DNA from: Hyphomicrobiales bacterium
Lineage (GTDB): Bacteria; Pseudomonadota; Alphaproteobacteria; Rhizobiales; Xanthobacteraceae
Direction of reading: 5' to 3'
Assembly: GCA_017305455.1 (NCBI GenBank)
Contig: JAFKKO010000111.1
Coordinates: 1 to 64,000, forward strand
Length of the DNA: 64,000 bases
The position numbers were made by a program, and so were the translations under genes. Below are positions 29,817 to 38,277 of the stretch, one piece after another. The notes beneath the pieces were generated by a model. That model was not told the origin of the DNA, ran no database searches, and saw only the letters and a list, made by a program, of their open reading frames with translations. Every line of letters starts with the position of its first letter. The first letter of the stretch is position 1.

Positions 29817-30365
29817 TTATCGGTGATCGCAGCCGTGAACATCGTCGCGAATATACCTCAGACCGCCAATCGCCAGATCACAACGAAAAGCTCGGCCTAT
29901 TGCTACGAACCCGATACGCCTTAACCGATGGGTATCGAGTGGAATATCGGTGCGATAGGGAGCAAAAGCGCTAAAATGTAGGACGACTGTCCGCCAATCT
30001 GGATATGCCGTGAAATTTTGGCGGTACGACTGCCACGGTCTTGCCAAATAGTCAGTTCTCAGGTGAACGCCGTAGACCTCTTCGTTGCCAAACACGTCTA
30101 TTGCGATCCCATCCCAGCCACTTGCATCCACAACAGGGGCTGTCGGCGAGAGATCGAGGGCGGCTTGAACAAATCCTCCGTTATTTTCCAGGTTGACGTC
30201 TCCGCGCATACGGATGGCGGGCCGACCTGCAACTACCTCGCGGGCCATCACTCCCTGGGAACCCCCACCCATGACGGCGTCTGTAACAAGTTCCCATGTG
30301 CTGCCAATCGTAGCGACGGGAGGCTGCCTGCTGAGGTCATCTATCATGGCAGGCGCAGGCAACAT
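29817..30365 (-). CDS. CIA30-family protein (NADH:ubiquinone oxidoreductase intermediate-associated-like)
   Basis: This is a 182-residue protein with a galactose-binding-like CIA30 domain. The patterns GSTWELVTDAVMGGGSQG and LENNGGFVQAALDL at the N-terminal side and DGIAIDVFGNEEVYGVHLRTD further on are typical. Short bacterial CIA30 proteins are often encoded next to RpoE/ChrR-controlled genes. It lies 128 bp downstream of the CFA-like methyltransferase on the same strand and may share its transcript. An ATG six codons in is an alternative start. Confidence 0.75.
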   Translation of the reverse strand: MLPAPAMIDDLSRQPPVATIGSTWELVTDAVMGGGSQGVMAREVVAGRPAIRMRGDVNLENNGGFVQAALDLSPTAPVVDASGWDGIAIDVFGNEEVYGVHLRTDYLARPWQSYRQNFTAYPDWRTVVLHFSAFAPYRTDIPLDTHRLRRIGFVAIGRAFRCDLAIGGLRYIRDDVHGCDHR

Positions 30366-30493
30366 GTTTCCGTATGCCTGATGGAAAGTTCGGTGGGGCA
30401 GGGGCCTGCTCTAGTAATCCGATGAAGCCATTTTGCGCCGGCGTGGAGCAGACTGCGAGTTCTCCCAAAAATTCTGCTCCTTCGCCCAGATCG

Positions 30494-31717
30494 TCAGCTT
30501 TTTTTGGCGAGAACATAAAAACCTACATCGATAGTTGCGGCCCTGAAGCCTGCCTCGCAGTAGCAGAGGTAATAGTCCCAGAGACGACGGAATCGCTCGG
30601 AAAATCCCATCTCCATGATGCTGGGCCACGACGCCAGGAAACGTTTGCGCCACTCGGCCAGTGTAGCGGCATAACTCTGGCCGAAACTTTGTGTTGAAAC
30701 CAGCTTGAGGCCGGACTGCGCGCCCTGTTGGGCAATTATTGCTTTGGTCGGAAGCATCCCGCCCGGGAAAATGTGACGCTGAATAAAATCGGGCGAACCG
30801 CGGTAAGCCTCGAAGCGAGCCTCGTCGATCGTGATCACCTGTAGAACCGCTATGCCCCCAACATTTAGGCGTTTATGGAGTGTTTCAAAGTAAGCCGGCC
30901 AGTAGGCCTCGCCGACCGCCTCGAGCATCTCAATCGATACGATTCTGTCATAGGAACCCTCGACGTCGCGGTAGTCGGTCAATTCCAAAGCAGTTCTGTC
31001 GACCAGCATTTCCTGCTCCCGGCGCTTTCGAGAGAAAGCCAGTTGCTCGGTCGACAGGGTAATGCCGGTAACGCGGGCACCCGCGCGCGCCAACCTCATG
31101 GCCAACGCTCCCCAGCCGCAGCCAATTTCGAGGACATGCTCGCCGCCTCGAAGGTTCACGAGTTCTTCGATTCGTGACAGCTTGGCTTGCTGGGCTTCTT
31201 CAAGCGTCTGGTTTGGATGCGCATAAAGCGCCGACGAATAGGTCATGGTCGGATCGAGCCAGCGCTCGTAAAATGCATTGCCGAGATCATAGTGGAAGGA
31301 AATGTTTCTACGGCTGCCAGTCTTGCTGTTTGCTCGCAGCACATGGCGCATGCGATTAAACGCGCGGGCCGGCCAGAAACCGGAAATGCTGCGATCGAGC
31401 ACGGCGATGTTTCGCGCCGCCAGCTCCAGTAGTGCGACGAGATCTGGGCTCGACCAATCACCGTCGATGTAGCCTTCTGCAAAGCCCAGATCGCCGTGGC
31501 TGAGCAGCCGCCGGATTGCTCGCCAGCTATGAAGGACAAGCGTGGCGTGCGGTCCGGACCGCGCACCAGAATGCTCGATACGATCACCGCAGGGCAGCAC
31601 GACGGTGATGTGGCCGCAATCGATCCGCGCGATCATCCGGCCAAGCAAATGAGCGACCAGGCTTTCTTTGGGCCTTTTAATGCCAGGCAATGTCCTCGTC
31701 TTGCCGTCAAACATCAT
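30494..31717 (-). CDS. Cyclopropane-fatty-acyl-phospholipid synthase-like methyltransferase (first copy)
   Basis: This is a 407-residue SAM-dependent enzyme of the CFA synthase family. An N-terminal domain is followed by the SAM motif VLEIGCGWGALAM (about residue 195) and FHYDLGNAFYERWLDPTMTYSSALY, the lipid-substrate region of this family. Family members methylate or cyclopropanate unsaturated acyl chains in membrane phospholipids. Related enzymes in Rhodobacter and Rhodopseudomonas make branched (11-methyl) acyl chains that are furan fatty acid precursors. Its start overlaps the end of the DUF1365 gene by 11 bases. Substrate outcome here is inferred from context. Confidence 0.85.
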   Translation of the reverse strand: MMFDGKTRTLPGIKRPKESLVAHLLGRMIARIDCGHITVVLPCGDRIEHSGARSGPHATLVLHSWRAIRRLLSHGDLGFAEGYIDGDWSSPDLVALLELAARNIAVLDRSISGFWPARAFNRMRHVLRANSKTGSRRNISFHYDLGNAFYERWLDPTMTYSSALYAHPNQTLEEAQQAKLSRIEELVNLRGGEHVLEIGCGWGALAMRLARAGARVTGITLSTEQLAFSRKRREQEMLVDRTALELTDYRDVEGSYDRIVSIEMLEAVGEAYWPAYFETLHKRLNVGGIAVLQVITIDEARFEAYRGSPDFIQRHIFPGGMLPTKAIIAQQGAQSGLKLVSTQSFGQSYAATLAEWRKRFLASWPSIMEMGFSERFRRLWDYYLCYCEAGFRAATIDVGFYVLAKKS

Positions 31718-32525
31718 GTGCGCTGCTCTTCCTGCGACTGCTTTCAGGGGTTGCTCCGCGCCCGATGGTGACTGGCCGATCCGGCGGGGAAGGTCGCGAC
31801 TGGAGACGGATTCCCTTCAGCCAAATAAGCAGTGCTTCCCAATAGATGCCTACGATGACTTTGAACGTCAGCAGCGGATAGACGATGAACGCGCGGGCTA
31901 GAGAGGCGTCTGTCAAATCCTGTCTGACAGCGGTCAGCTTGGCGATAATGAGCGGCCCATCGTCATCGCGGCCGATAACCGAAACCGACAAGTCCTTTCC
32001 CGGAGGCGCGATAGAGAAGGAATACACCATGTCGGTGGTCATGAAGGGCGATACATAAAAGGACTTTCGGCTTTCCTGGCGGATCGCCCCCTGTGTGCCG
32101 GGAGGCACAGGAATGAGGTAGTTATGGCGCTGTCCAAACGTGTTGTTTACCTCGTAGAAGATCGCTGACAGCGAATCGTCGCTCCTATGACAGAAATAAA
32201 TGCTGAGCGGGTTGAAAGCGTATCCGAGGATGCGCGGCATCGTGAGCAGCCGGATCGGGCCATCCGTTTCGATACCCGCTTCCCGCAGATGCCGGACGAT
32301 CCTGTCGCGGGGCGATTGTGCCGCTCCCTCGCCGTGGTCGCGATCATGTAGACTGAACAGGTTGAAGCGGTTATGCGAGAACAAGCGAAGCTTGTTTGCC
32401 AACGCGTCGACCTCATCAAGATCGAGCAGCATGTAGAAGATGCTGTAGCGCAATCGGTGTTGTCTTGGCCGCAGCCTGTGATGCATAACCGAACCGGTAT
32501 AGAAACCTGATTGAAATTCCGGCAT
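31707..32525 (-). CDS. DUF1365 family protein
   Basis: This is a 272-residue protein of a family almost always encoded next to a FAD-dependent amine oxidase and a CFA-like methyltransferase. The N-terminus FYTGSVMHHRLRPRQHRLRYSIFYMLLDLDE and the motif LTMPRILGYAFNPLSIYFC are characteristic. The ATG overlaps the stop of the FAD enzyme as TAATG, so translation is coupled; an upstream in-frame ATG would overlap by 78 bp and is not needed. The biochemical function is not established; a role in lipid modification is likely from context. Confidence 0.85.
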   Translation of the reverse strand: MPEFQSGFYTGSVMHHRLRPRQHRLRYSIFYMLLDLDEVDALANKLRLFSHNRFNLFSLHDRDHGEGAAQSPRDRIVRHLREAGIETDGPIRLLTMPRILGYAFNPLSIYFCHRSDDSLSAIFYEVNNTFGQRHNYLIPVPPGTQGAIRQESRKSFYVSPFMTTDMVYSFSIAPPGKDLSVSVIGRDDDGPLIIAKLTAVRQDLTDASLARAFIVYPLLTFKVIVGIYWEALLIWLKGIRLQSRPSPPDRPVTIGRGATPESSRRKSSAHDV

Positions 32526-33904
32526 TAGGCTGCTTCCGCCTTCGACAGGCCGGGCTCGCTGCCATGAATGTGGATGCGGCCGGATTCGTACGGTACCGTC
32601 CACGGCCGCCGCACTCCGCCGATCGCCTCGGCGACCGCGAGCCCGGCTTGCAACCCATCCTCATGAAACCCGGCACCGAAATAGGCGCCGCAGAACCATG
32701 TGTTGCGGCGGCCCTGTAGCGACCATAGCCCCTTCTGCGCCTCCATCGCCACGGCGTCAAAACGGGGATGGCTATAACTCATTCGTTTCAGGATTGCGCC
32801 GGCTTCAATTTGCCTGTGAGGATTGAGCGTGACCAACAGCGGTCGCTCGCTTTCGATTCCCTGAAGGCGATTCATCCAGTAAGTGACCGCAAGCCGGCGA
32901 CTGTCACCCTCCTCCCTGGTCATATAGTTCCAACTCGACCACACCCGACGCCTTTTGGGCATCAGGCGCGTATCGGAATGAAGGACCGTATCGTTAACGA
33001 TATAGTCGAACGCGCCAAGCAGACGCCGCTCTTCGCTACTCGCATCGGCCAGCATTTCCAGAGCCTGGTCCGCGTGTGCAGCGATGACCACGTGATCGAA
33101 ATGGCGACGATGGCCATCGAGCCCGATGATCTCGGCGCCATTTTCTTCCCGAACAATCGCCGTGATCGGATAGTTTGAAACGACTTCGGGGATGGCTTTG
33201 GAGAGCACCTGGACATAGGACCGGCTGCCGCCGGCGACGGTTCGCCAGACCGGTCGGCCAACAAGCTTTAGAAGACCGTGCGTTTGGCAAAATTGGATGA
33301 ACGAGGCCGCGGGATAGGCGCCAATTTTTGCTGCCGGGGTCGACCAGATTGCGGCCGCCATGGGATAGAGATGGTCATTGCGGAAACCGTCGCCATAGCC
33401 GGCGGCGTCGAGATACTCATCGAGGGTTATCATGCCCAGTGCCGCAACATTGCGTGGTGCTTCGCGATAAAAGCGGACGAGGTCGCGCAACATCATCCAG
33501 AATCGTGGGCTGATCGCGTTCCGGCCCTGGGCGAAAAGGCCCAGCAATCCGGTGCCGGAGTATTCAAGACGGCCGTCGTCGAGCGAAACGGCAAACGACA
33601 TATCGGAACGCTTGGTGGCGACGCCAACATGATCGAACAGAGCTGTCAGGTTCGGATAGGTGTTCTCATTGAAAACGATAAAACCAGTATCGACTGTCAA
33701 GCCTGCGGCCTCGACCGTGTGGCTGTGCCCTCCCAGCCGCCCATCCGCTTCGTAAAGGGCAACCCGGTGTCTCTTCGAGAGCAGCCACGCGGCAGACAGC
33801 CCGGAAATCCCACTGCCCACAACAGCAATATCGAGGCATCGATCGGCGGGTAGACGAAGTTCCGATCTATTGCGCCAGTCGGTTGCTGTAATCTTTTCGG
33901 TCAA
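32525..33904 (-). CDS. FAD-dependent amine oxidase/desaturase-like protein
   Basis: This roughly 459-residue flavoprotein has the dinucleotide-binding motif VVGSGISGLSAAWLL near the N-terminus, then LYEADGRLGGHSHTV. A C-terminal FAD-closing motif WFCGAYFGAGFHEDGLQAGLAVAEAIGG completes the fold. I place the start at a TTG with an ideal GGAGGG seven bases upstream; a TTG ten codons earlier lies at the predicted promoter. In Rhodobacter a homologous protein in the RpoE regulon acts in furan fatty acid synthesis. It leads the operon FAD-DUF1365-CFA(-CIA30), driven by its own RpoE-type promoter. Confidence 0.85.
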   Translation of the reverse strand: MTEKITATDWRNRSELRLPADRCLDIAVVGSGISGLSAAWLLSKRHRVALYEADGRLGGHSHTVEAAGLTVDTGFIVFNENTYPNLTALFDHVGVATKRSDMSFAVSLDDGRLEYSGTGLLGLFAQGRNAISPRFWMMLRDLVRFYREAPRNVAALGMITLDEYLDAAGYGDGFRNDHLYPMAAAIWSTPAAKIGAYPAASFIQFCQTHGLLKLVGRPVWRTVAGGSRSYVQVLSKAIPEVVSNYPITAIVREENGAEIIGLDGHRRHFDHVVIAAHADQALEMLADASSEERRLLGAFDYIVNDTVLHSDTRLMPKRRRVWSSWNYMTREEGDSRRLAVTYWMNRLQGIESERPLLVTLNPHRQIEAGAILKRMSYSHPRFDAVAMEAQKGLWSLQGRRNTWFCGAYFGAGFHEDGLQAGLAVAEAIGGVRRPWTVPYESGRIHIHGSEPGLSKAEAA

Positions 33905-33934
33905 AGGATTTCCCTCCGCTCGCCAAACTGCCAA

Positions 33935-33964
33935 TATTTACGGAACTTGAAGCGCGATAGATCA
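33935..33964 (-). promoter_or_regulatory. RpoE (ECF11)-type promoter of the FAD-DUF1365-CFA operon
   Basis: On the minus strand TGATCT (33964-33959) is followed by exactly 18 bases and then TAAATA (33940-33935). This matches the RpoE/ChrR-regulon pattern TGATCC-N18-TAAG known from Rhodobacter. Transcription would begin near 33927, giving a leader of about 23 bases that contains the GGAGGG ribosome site of the TTG start at 33904. Confidence 0.65.
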
Positions 33965-33973
33965 CCCGTGGCG

Positions 33974-34003
33974 TGATCCGATCGCGGGGCGCGGGCGTAT
34001 GAA
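33974..34003 (+). promoter_or_regulatory. RpoE (ECF11)-type autoregulatory promoter of rpoE-chrR
   Basis: TGATCC (33974-33979), exactly 18 bases, then TATGAA (33998-34003). Arranged back to back with the FAD operon promoter, it implies that the sigma factor activates its own operon. Transcription would start close to the ATG at 34010, so either the mRNA is nearly leaderless or the true start is downstream. Confidence 0.65.
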
Positions 34004-34009
34004 GGGCAA

Positions 34010-34663
34010 ATGGATGCAGCAAGCCTACTTTATGCAACCGGGAGTGCGCGGCAGATCCGTCCGCCAGCGAGGCTCATCGTCTTGAACGAGGCTAGGCAAA
34101 AGGAGATACGGCCCTCTGCCGGGGAGCTAAACAGTCTTATCGACGCGGTTGCGCGGGAGCAGGACCGGGCGGCGTTCGCGCGTCTGTTCGGGTATTTCGC
34201 GCCTCGCGTCAAAAGCTTCCTTATGCGATCGGGCCTTGCGGATTCTGCCGCAGAGGAAGTGGCCCAGGAGGTCATGATCGCGGTATGGCGAAAAGCATCC
34301 TACTTCGATCCCAGCAAAGCGGGCGCGTCGACATGGGTGTTTACGATTGCCCGCAATCAAAGGATCGACCGGTTGCGCCGCGCGCGATCCCGGACAGCCG
34401 ATCATCTTCCGGATTCGAGTGACGAGCCCGACATGTCGCCATCGGGTGAAGACATCGCGATAATTGCCGAACGGGAGGAAGGGGTACGCAAGGCATTGGC
34501 GAGCCTGCCAAACGACCAGTCGACTATCGTGAGGCTCTCGTTCTTTGCCGAGAAGCCACATGCGGAGATCGCGCGAGAGCTGGGCATTCCGCTCGGCACC
34601 GTGAAATCCCGTGTGCGGCTCGCATTGAATCGGCTTCGAACCTTGTTGGACAGCGATATATGA
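34010..34663 (+). CDS. rpoE: ECF11-type RNA polymerase sigma factor RpoE (singlet-oxygen response type)
   Basis: This 217-residue ECF sigma factor has region 2 at FARLFGYFAPRVKSFLMRSG...VFTIARNQRIDRLRRARS. Region 4 is at ALASLPNDQSTIVRLSFFAEKPHAEIARELGIPLGTVKSRVRLALNRLR. It directs transcription of oxidative, especially singlet-oxygen, stress genes in relatives. Its stop overlaps chrR as ATGA. Because the predicted promoter ends at about 34003, the real start may be a TTG at 34082, which has GAGG nine bases upstream and would give an N-terminus closer in length to Rhodobacter RpoE. Confidence 0.9.
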   Translation: MDAASLLYATGSARQIRPPARLIVLNEARQKEIRPSAGELNSLIDAVAREQDRAAFARLFGYFAPRVKSFLMRSGLADSAAEEVAQEVMIAVWRKASYFDPSKAGASTWVFTIARNQRIDRLRRARSRTADHLPDSSDEPDMSPSGEDIAIIAEREEGVRKALASLPNDQSTIVRLSFFAEKPHAEIARELGIPLGTVKSRVRLALNRLRTLLDSDI

Positions 34664-35310
34664 CGATCAACCATCATCCTAGCGACGAAACGCTGATGCG
34701 TATGGCGAGCGGGACGTTGAGTGCCGGACCGGCACTTGTCGTGTCTGTCCATCTCGAAGGATGTTCAGTATGCCGCAACCGTATGGCGAACTATGAGGCT
34801 GTTGGCGGCGCGATTCTGGACGAGATGCCACCCGCTCCGCTTGCGGCGGACCTGTTCGGACGCACCATGGAGCGGCTTGAGGTTGCTCAACAATTGCGGA
34901 CCAAGGAGCGGCCCATGATCAAGCACCCGGAATTGGGAATAGAACTCCCACGGGCGATGCGGAACTGCGAGGTCGGTCCGTGGAAATGGCTGGGACCAGG
35001 CTTCAAATGGAGCAAGGTTAAGATTCCCGGTAGCCCTGACGAAAAGATCATGCTGCTGAAAGGCAGAGCGGGTCTCCATCTTCCGGCTCATGGACATACC
35101 GGTCTCGAATTCATGCAAATTCTGTCTGGATCGTTGGCCGACGAGCGTGGCCAGTATTTTCCGGGAGATCTCGACGAGGCCAGCGACGAGGTCGATCATC
35201 GCCCTGTCGTCGGGCAAGAATCGGACTGCGTCTGTCTTGCTGCCCTCGAAGGTGATACTCGGCTTCACGGATTTCTCGGTCGCCTTCTGCGTCCGATCGT
35301 GGGCTTCTGA
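34660..35310 (+). CDS. chrR: Zinc-binding cupin anti-sigma factor ChrR
   Basis: This is a 216-residue anti-sigma factor that holds RpoE inactive until singlet oxygen or organic peroxides appear. The N-terminal zinc anti-sigma domain offers H5/H6, H31, C35 and C38 (HLEGCSVC). The C-terminal cupin has H144, H146, E150 and H180 in HGHTGLE...VDH, the same spacing as the metal site of Rhodobacter ChrR. Translation is coupled to rpoE by a four-base overlap. Confidence 0.92.
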   Translation: MTINHHPSDETLMRMASGTLSAGPALVVSVHLEGCSVCRNRMANYEAVGGAILDEMPPAPLAADLFGRTMERLEVAQQLRTKERPMIKHPELGIELPRAMRNCEVGPWKWLGPGFKWSKVKIPGSPDEKIMLLKGRAGLHLPAHGHTGLEFMQILSGSLADERGQYFPGDLDEASDEVDHRPVVGQESDCVCLAALEGDTRLHGFLGRLLRPIVGF

Positions 35311-35363
35311 TTGGTGGCCACGGTGGGAGCGATAACAACAGCGCCGCGGAAAGTTGTCGGTGC

Positions 35364-35792
35364 ATGAAAGCGTTTCCGTCGCCGGTCGATTGCCTCAACT
35401 TGATTGGCAAGATCGGTGCAACGCGAGCCGATCAAGCTATCCGTCACGGGCGTTGCCTGCGTTATGCCCGCGACAGATATCCGACCGCCAAGGACGCTCC
35501 GTCCCCGGTCATCATCGTTTTCTATGGCGGCGGTTGGGAGGACGACGAGCGACGCGACTGTCTTTTCGTCGAATCGGCGCTGGCCGGGCGTGGCTTTACG
35601 ACTGTCATTCCCGACTGCCGGGTTTATCCGGAGGTCCGCTTTCCCAGGTTCGTCGAGGATGCGGCGGCGGCGCTACGGTGGACGGTAGACCGCATTGCCG
35701 AATTCGGAGGTAATCGGCGCCTTTGCGCGTCCGTTGCGACTCCTGGCGCCGGTTCTCGGCGATGTCGCGCGTTTTGCGCTCAAACACATTGA
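35364..35792 (+). pseudogene. Truncated alpha/beta-hydrolase (carboxylesterase-like) fused to foreign 3' sequence
   Basis: The first 110 codons encode the start of an esterase of the BD-FAE type: VIIVFYGGGWEDDERRDC carries the oxyanion-hole GGGW, and FVEDAAAALRWTVDRIAEFGGN precedes where GHSAG should follow. The nucleophile motif never appears; the frame runs on as Arg/Cys-rich sequence and stops. A different frame is open from about 35711 to 35841 and ends with a TGA overlapping the ATG of the next gene, as if it were the 3' end of another gene. An internal deletion that joined two genes is the simplest reading. Confidence 0.65.
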
Positions 35793-35837
35793 TCACAAAA
35801 CGCTTCCCACTTGGCCGGTAGCGCAGGACAGGACAGC

Positions 35838-36668
35838 ATGAGGGCAGAGATCATCGTTGTGGCGCTGGCGGTTTGCCTCTCGGCAACGATGATCGGCGCC
35901 TGGCTTGTGGCGCTTCGAACCGACCGGTCCGGCTGGATCGACGCGATCTGGTCTTTTGCCACCGGCGGATTCGGCGCGGCAGCGGCCCTTATCCCCTTCG
36001 ACGATGCGCAAACGTCGCCGCGGCAGCTGCTCGTGGCGACCCTGGCGCTACTCTGGTCGCTGCGGCTTGGCCTCCACATCGCGATTCGCGCCGCTCGTGG
36101 CGGCGACGATCCACGCTATAAGCAGCTGCGCGAGGAATGGGGCGGTTCGTTCAAGCATCGCCTGTTCTGGTTTCTGCAGATCCAGGCGATGGCGGCATTG
36201 ACGCTTTCGCTGTCGATCATGCTTGCAGCTCATAGGCCCGCGCCCGGTCTTAATGTCTCTGATTGGTTCGGTGTCACCGTCCTGATTTTGGCTGTCGTTG
36301 GTGAGACGATCGCCGACCGTCAGCTTGCAGCATTTCGGTCCGATCCAAGAAACGAGGGCAAGGTTTGCGACGTCGGACTTTGGGGTATCTCACGTCACCC
36401 GAATTATTTTTTCGAATGGTTGGGCTGGCTCGCCTACGCCATCATCGCAATCGATCTTTCGGGTGCCTATGATCGGGGTTGGCTCGCTCTTGCCGGGCCA
36501 TCGCTGATGTACTGGCTCCTCGTCCATGCCTCCGGTATTCCGCCGCTCGAAGCGCATATGCTTCGCTCGCGCGGCAAGGATTTTCGCGACTATCAGCGCC
36601 GCGTCAACGCGTTCTGGCCTGGGCCGCAACGCGCCGCCGATGCGGGTAAGAACGGAGATATTCGATGA
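35838..36668 (+). CDS. DUF1295 membrane protein (steroid 5-alpha-reductase-like)
   Basis: This roughly 276-residue integral membrane protein has about seven hydrophobic segments. The DUF1295 signature VGLWGISRHPNYFFEWLGWLAYA is close to the NADPH-binding C-terminal region of 3-oxo-5-alpha-steroid 4-dehydrogenases and isoprenylcysteine methyltransferases. ATG 35838 is preferred: AGGACAGGA precedes it and its TGA-overlapping position matches a coupled operon. It overlaps the next methyltransferase by four bases. Members of this family recur in RpoE/ChrR loci; a lipid reductase or methyl-transfer role is inference. Confidence 0.83.
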   Translation: MRAEIIVVALAVCLSATMIGAWLVALRTDRSGWIDAIWSFATGGFGAAAALIPFDDAQTSPRQLLVATLALLWSLRLGLHIAIRAARGGDDPRYKQLREEWGGSFKHRLFWFLQIQAMAALTLSLSIMLAAHRPAPGLNVSDWFGVTVLILAVVGETIADRQLAAFRSDPRNEGKVCDVGLWGISRHPNYFFEWLGWLAYAIIAIDLSGAYDRGWLALAGPSLMYWLLVHASGIPPLEAHMLRSRGKDFRDYQRRVNAFWPGPQRAADAGKNGDIR

Positions 36669-37693
36669 GCCTCATTTCTTCGGCGATACGCGCCGCCGAA
36701 CGCGCGTCGCTTCCGGACTCCTTGGCACGGATCGGTATTGAGTTGCTCGTTGGGCGCACGAAAAGAAAGCTCGCGATGGCATCGCACCGGGAGGAAGGCG
36801 ATTTCGCGCGCGCCATGAGCGAACACCAAATCGCCGAACATGCCGACGCCGCCAACGAGCAGCATTATGAATTGCCTCCTGAATTCTTCGCGCTCACGCT
36901 CGGGCCGCATCGCAAATATTCCTGCTGCCTTTATCCGACGGGCGAGGAGACGTTGGCTGACGCGGAGCGTCTGGCGCTCGAGGAAACTGTCGTACACGCC
37001 GATCTCGCCGACGGGCAGTCGATCCTCGAACTCGGCTGCGGCTGGGGATCGCTGACCCTCTTCATGGCGGAGCGGTTTCCGCGTTCGACAATCACGGCAG
37101 TCTCGAATTCCGAACCGCAGCGCCTTTATATCGAAGCACAGGCGGCCGAGCGCGGCCTTACCAATGTCCGCGTCGTCACCGCGGATATGAACAGCTTCAT
37201 GGCGGACGCGACATACGATAGGGTCGTCTCGGTCGAAATGTTCGAGCATATGTCGAACTGGAAAGGTTTGCTCGAACGCATCAGGACATGGCTCCGGCCG
37301 GAAACCGGGCGTCTGTTCATTCACGTTTTCAGCCACAAGCACAGTCCCTATCGGTTCGATCACAAGAACGAGGCTGACTGGATCGCCCGGCATTTCTTCA
37401 CGGGCGGCATCATGCCGAGCCACGGCCTCCTCAGGCATTTTCCGGGCTGCTTTGCGGTTGAACGGGACTGGCGCTGGAGCGGGCTGCACTATCAGAAGAC
37501 GGCGGTGGACTGGCTGGCGCGCTTCGATGAAAACCGCGAGCCGATCGATCGTATCCTGTGCGAGGTCTACGGCGCCGACGCCGGGCTGTGGCGCCAGCGC
37601 TGGCGTCTGTTTTATCTGGCGACGACGGGGATGTTCGGACACGCCGGCGGCGAGGAATGGGGCGTGAGCCACTATCGCCTGCGTCCAGCCTGA
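36665..37693 (+). CDS. CFA-synthase-like SAM-dependent methyltransferase (second copy)
   Basis: This 342-residue methyltransferase has SAM motif I ILELGCGWGSLTLFMAERFP at about residue 118. The segment HYELPPEFFALTLGPHRKYSCCLYP replaces the FHYDLGNxFY...MTYS segment of true CFA synthases. It belongs to the divergent branch that resembles plant coclaurine N-methyltransferases and lacks the N-terminal CFA domain. The substrate is unknown; the four-base overlap with the DUF1295 gene argues for a joint pathway step. Confidence 0.83.
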   Translation: MSLISSAIRAAERASLPDSLARIGIELLVGRTKRKLAMASHREEGDFARAMSEHQIAEHADAANEQHYELPPEFFALTLGPHRKYSCCLYPTGEETLADAERLALEETVVHADLADGQSILELGCGWGSLTLFMAERFPRSTITAVSNSEPQRLYIEAQAAERGLTNVRVVTADMNSFMADATYDRVVSVEMFEHMSNWKGLLERIRTWLRPETGRLFIHVFSHKHSPYRFDHKNEADWIARHFFTGGIMPSHGLLRHFPGCFAVERDWRWSGLHYQKTAVDWLARFDENREPIDRILCEVYGADAGLWRQRWRLFYLATTGMFGHAGGEEWGVSHYRLRPA

Positions 37694-37707
37694 CGCCCGG
37701 TTCGCCG

Positions 37708-38277
37708 ATGGATATTCATCGACGTATCTGGCATCGCATCGCGGCTTACGCGGCGCATGACGATCCCATGGTCGCCGCCTGCAACACGATTGCCCTGGTG
37801 GTGGCGTCAAACCAGCCGTTTTATCCACTCTATGTCTATTTCGCCGTCAGCGACCATGTATGGCCAACCTTCTTCACATTCGTGTCGACGCCGCTTTTCC
37901 TGGCAGTGCCGGCGGTTGCCAGACGACATTCAAAGGCTGGCCGAGCCCTGTTACCGATTGCGGGTATGGCCAACACGGTCTTGAGTGCGAAGGTATTTGG
38001 CGCGGCGTCGGGCGTCGAGATTTTCCTGATACCGTGCGCTTTGATTGCTGCGACTTACTTTAGAACTTCAGAGCGGATGATCGCCTTCATTTTAATTGGG
38101 GCGGCTTTGACCATTTATCTCGGGCTGAGCGGGGCATATGACGTTCCCGCGCACATATATACCCCTTCCGAATATCAGGCATTTTCCCGGCTGAACGCCA
38201 TGAGCGCTGGTACGCTCTCCATCTTCGTCGGGCTCATCGCATCAGGCGTTATAAGCAAGATCAAGTCTCGGAGATGA
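37708..38277 (+). CDS. Hypothetical membrane protein
   Basis: This 189-residue protein has about six hydrophobic segments, including IALVVASNQPFYPLYVYFAV, LIPCALIAATYF and MIAFILIGAALTIYLGLSGAY. A short soluble tail (SKIKSRR) follows. The organisation resembles the N-terminal membrane-sensor half of some adenylate cyclases or diguanylate cyclases, but no catalytic domain follows. It starts 14 bp after the methyltransferase stop, so it is probably the last gene of the rpoE operon. Its last 17 bases overlap the convergent DUF2177 gene. Confidence 0.65.
   Translation: MDIHRRIWHRIAAYAAHDDPMVAACNTIALVVASNQPFYPLYVYFAVSDHVWPTFFTFVSTPLFLAVPAVARRHSKAGRALLPIAGMANTVLSAKVFGAASGVEIFLIPCALIAATYFRTSERMIAFILIGAALTIYLGLSGAYDVPAHIYTPSEYQAFSRLNAMSAGTLSIFVGLIASGVISKIKSRR

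Noticed and set aside
35309..35340. Fourth RpoE-type promoter before the hydrolase fragment (TGATTG ... TAACAA)
   Set aside because: The -35 differs from TGATCY and the spacer is 19 instead of 18; the first T-G-A is also the chrR stop codon.
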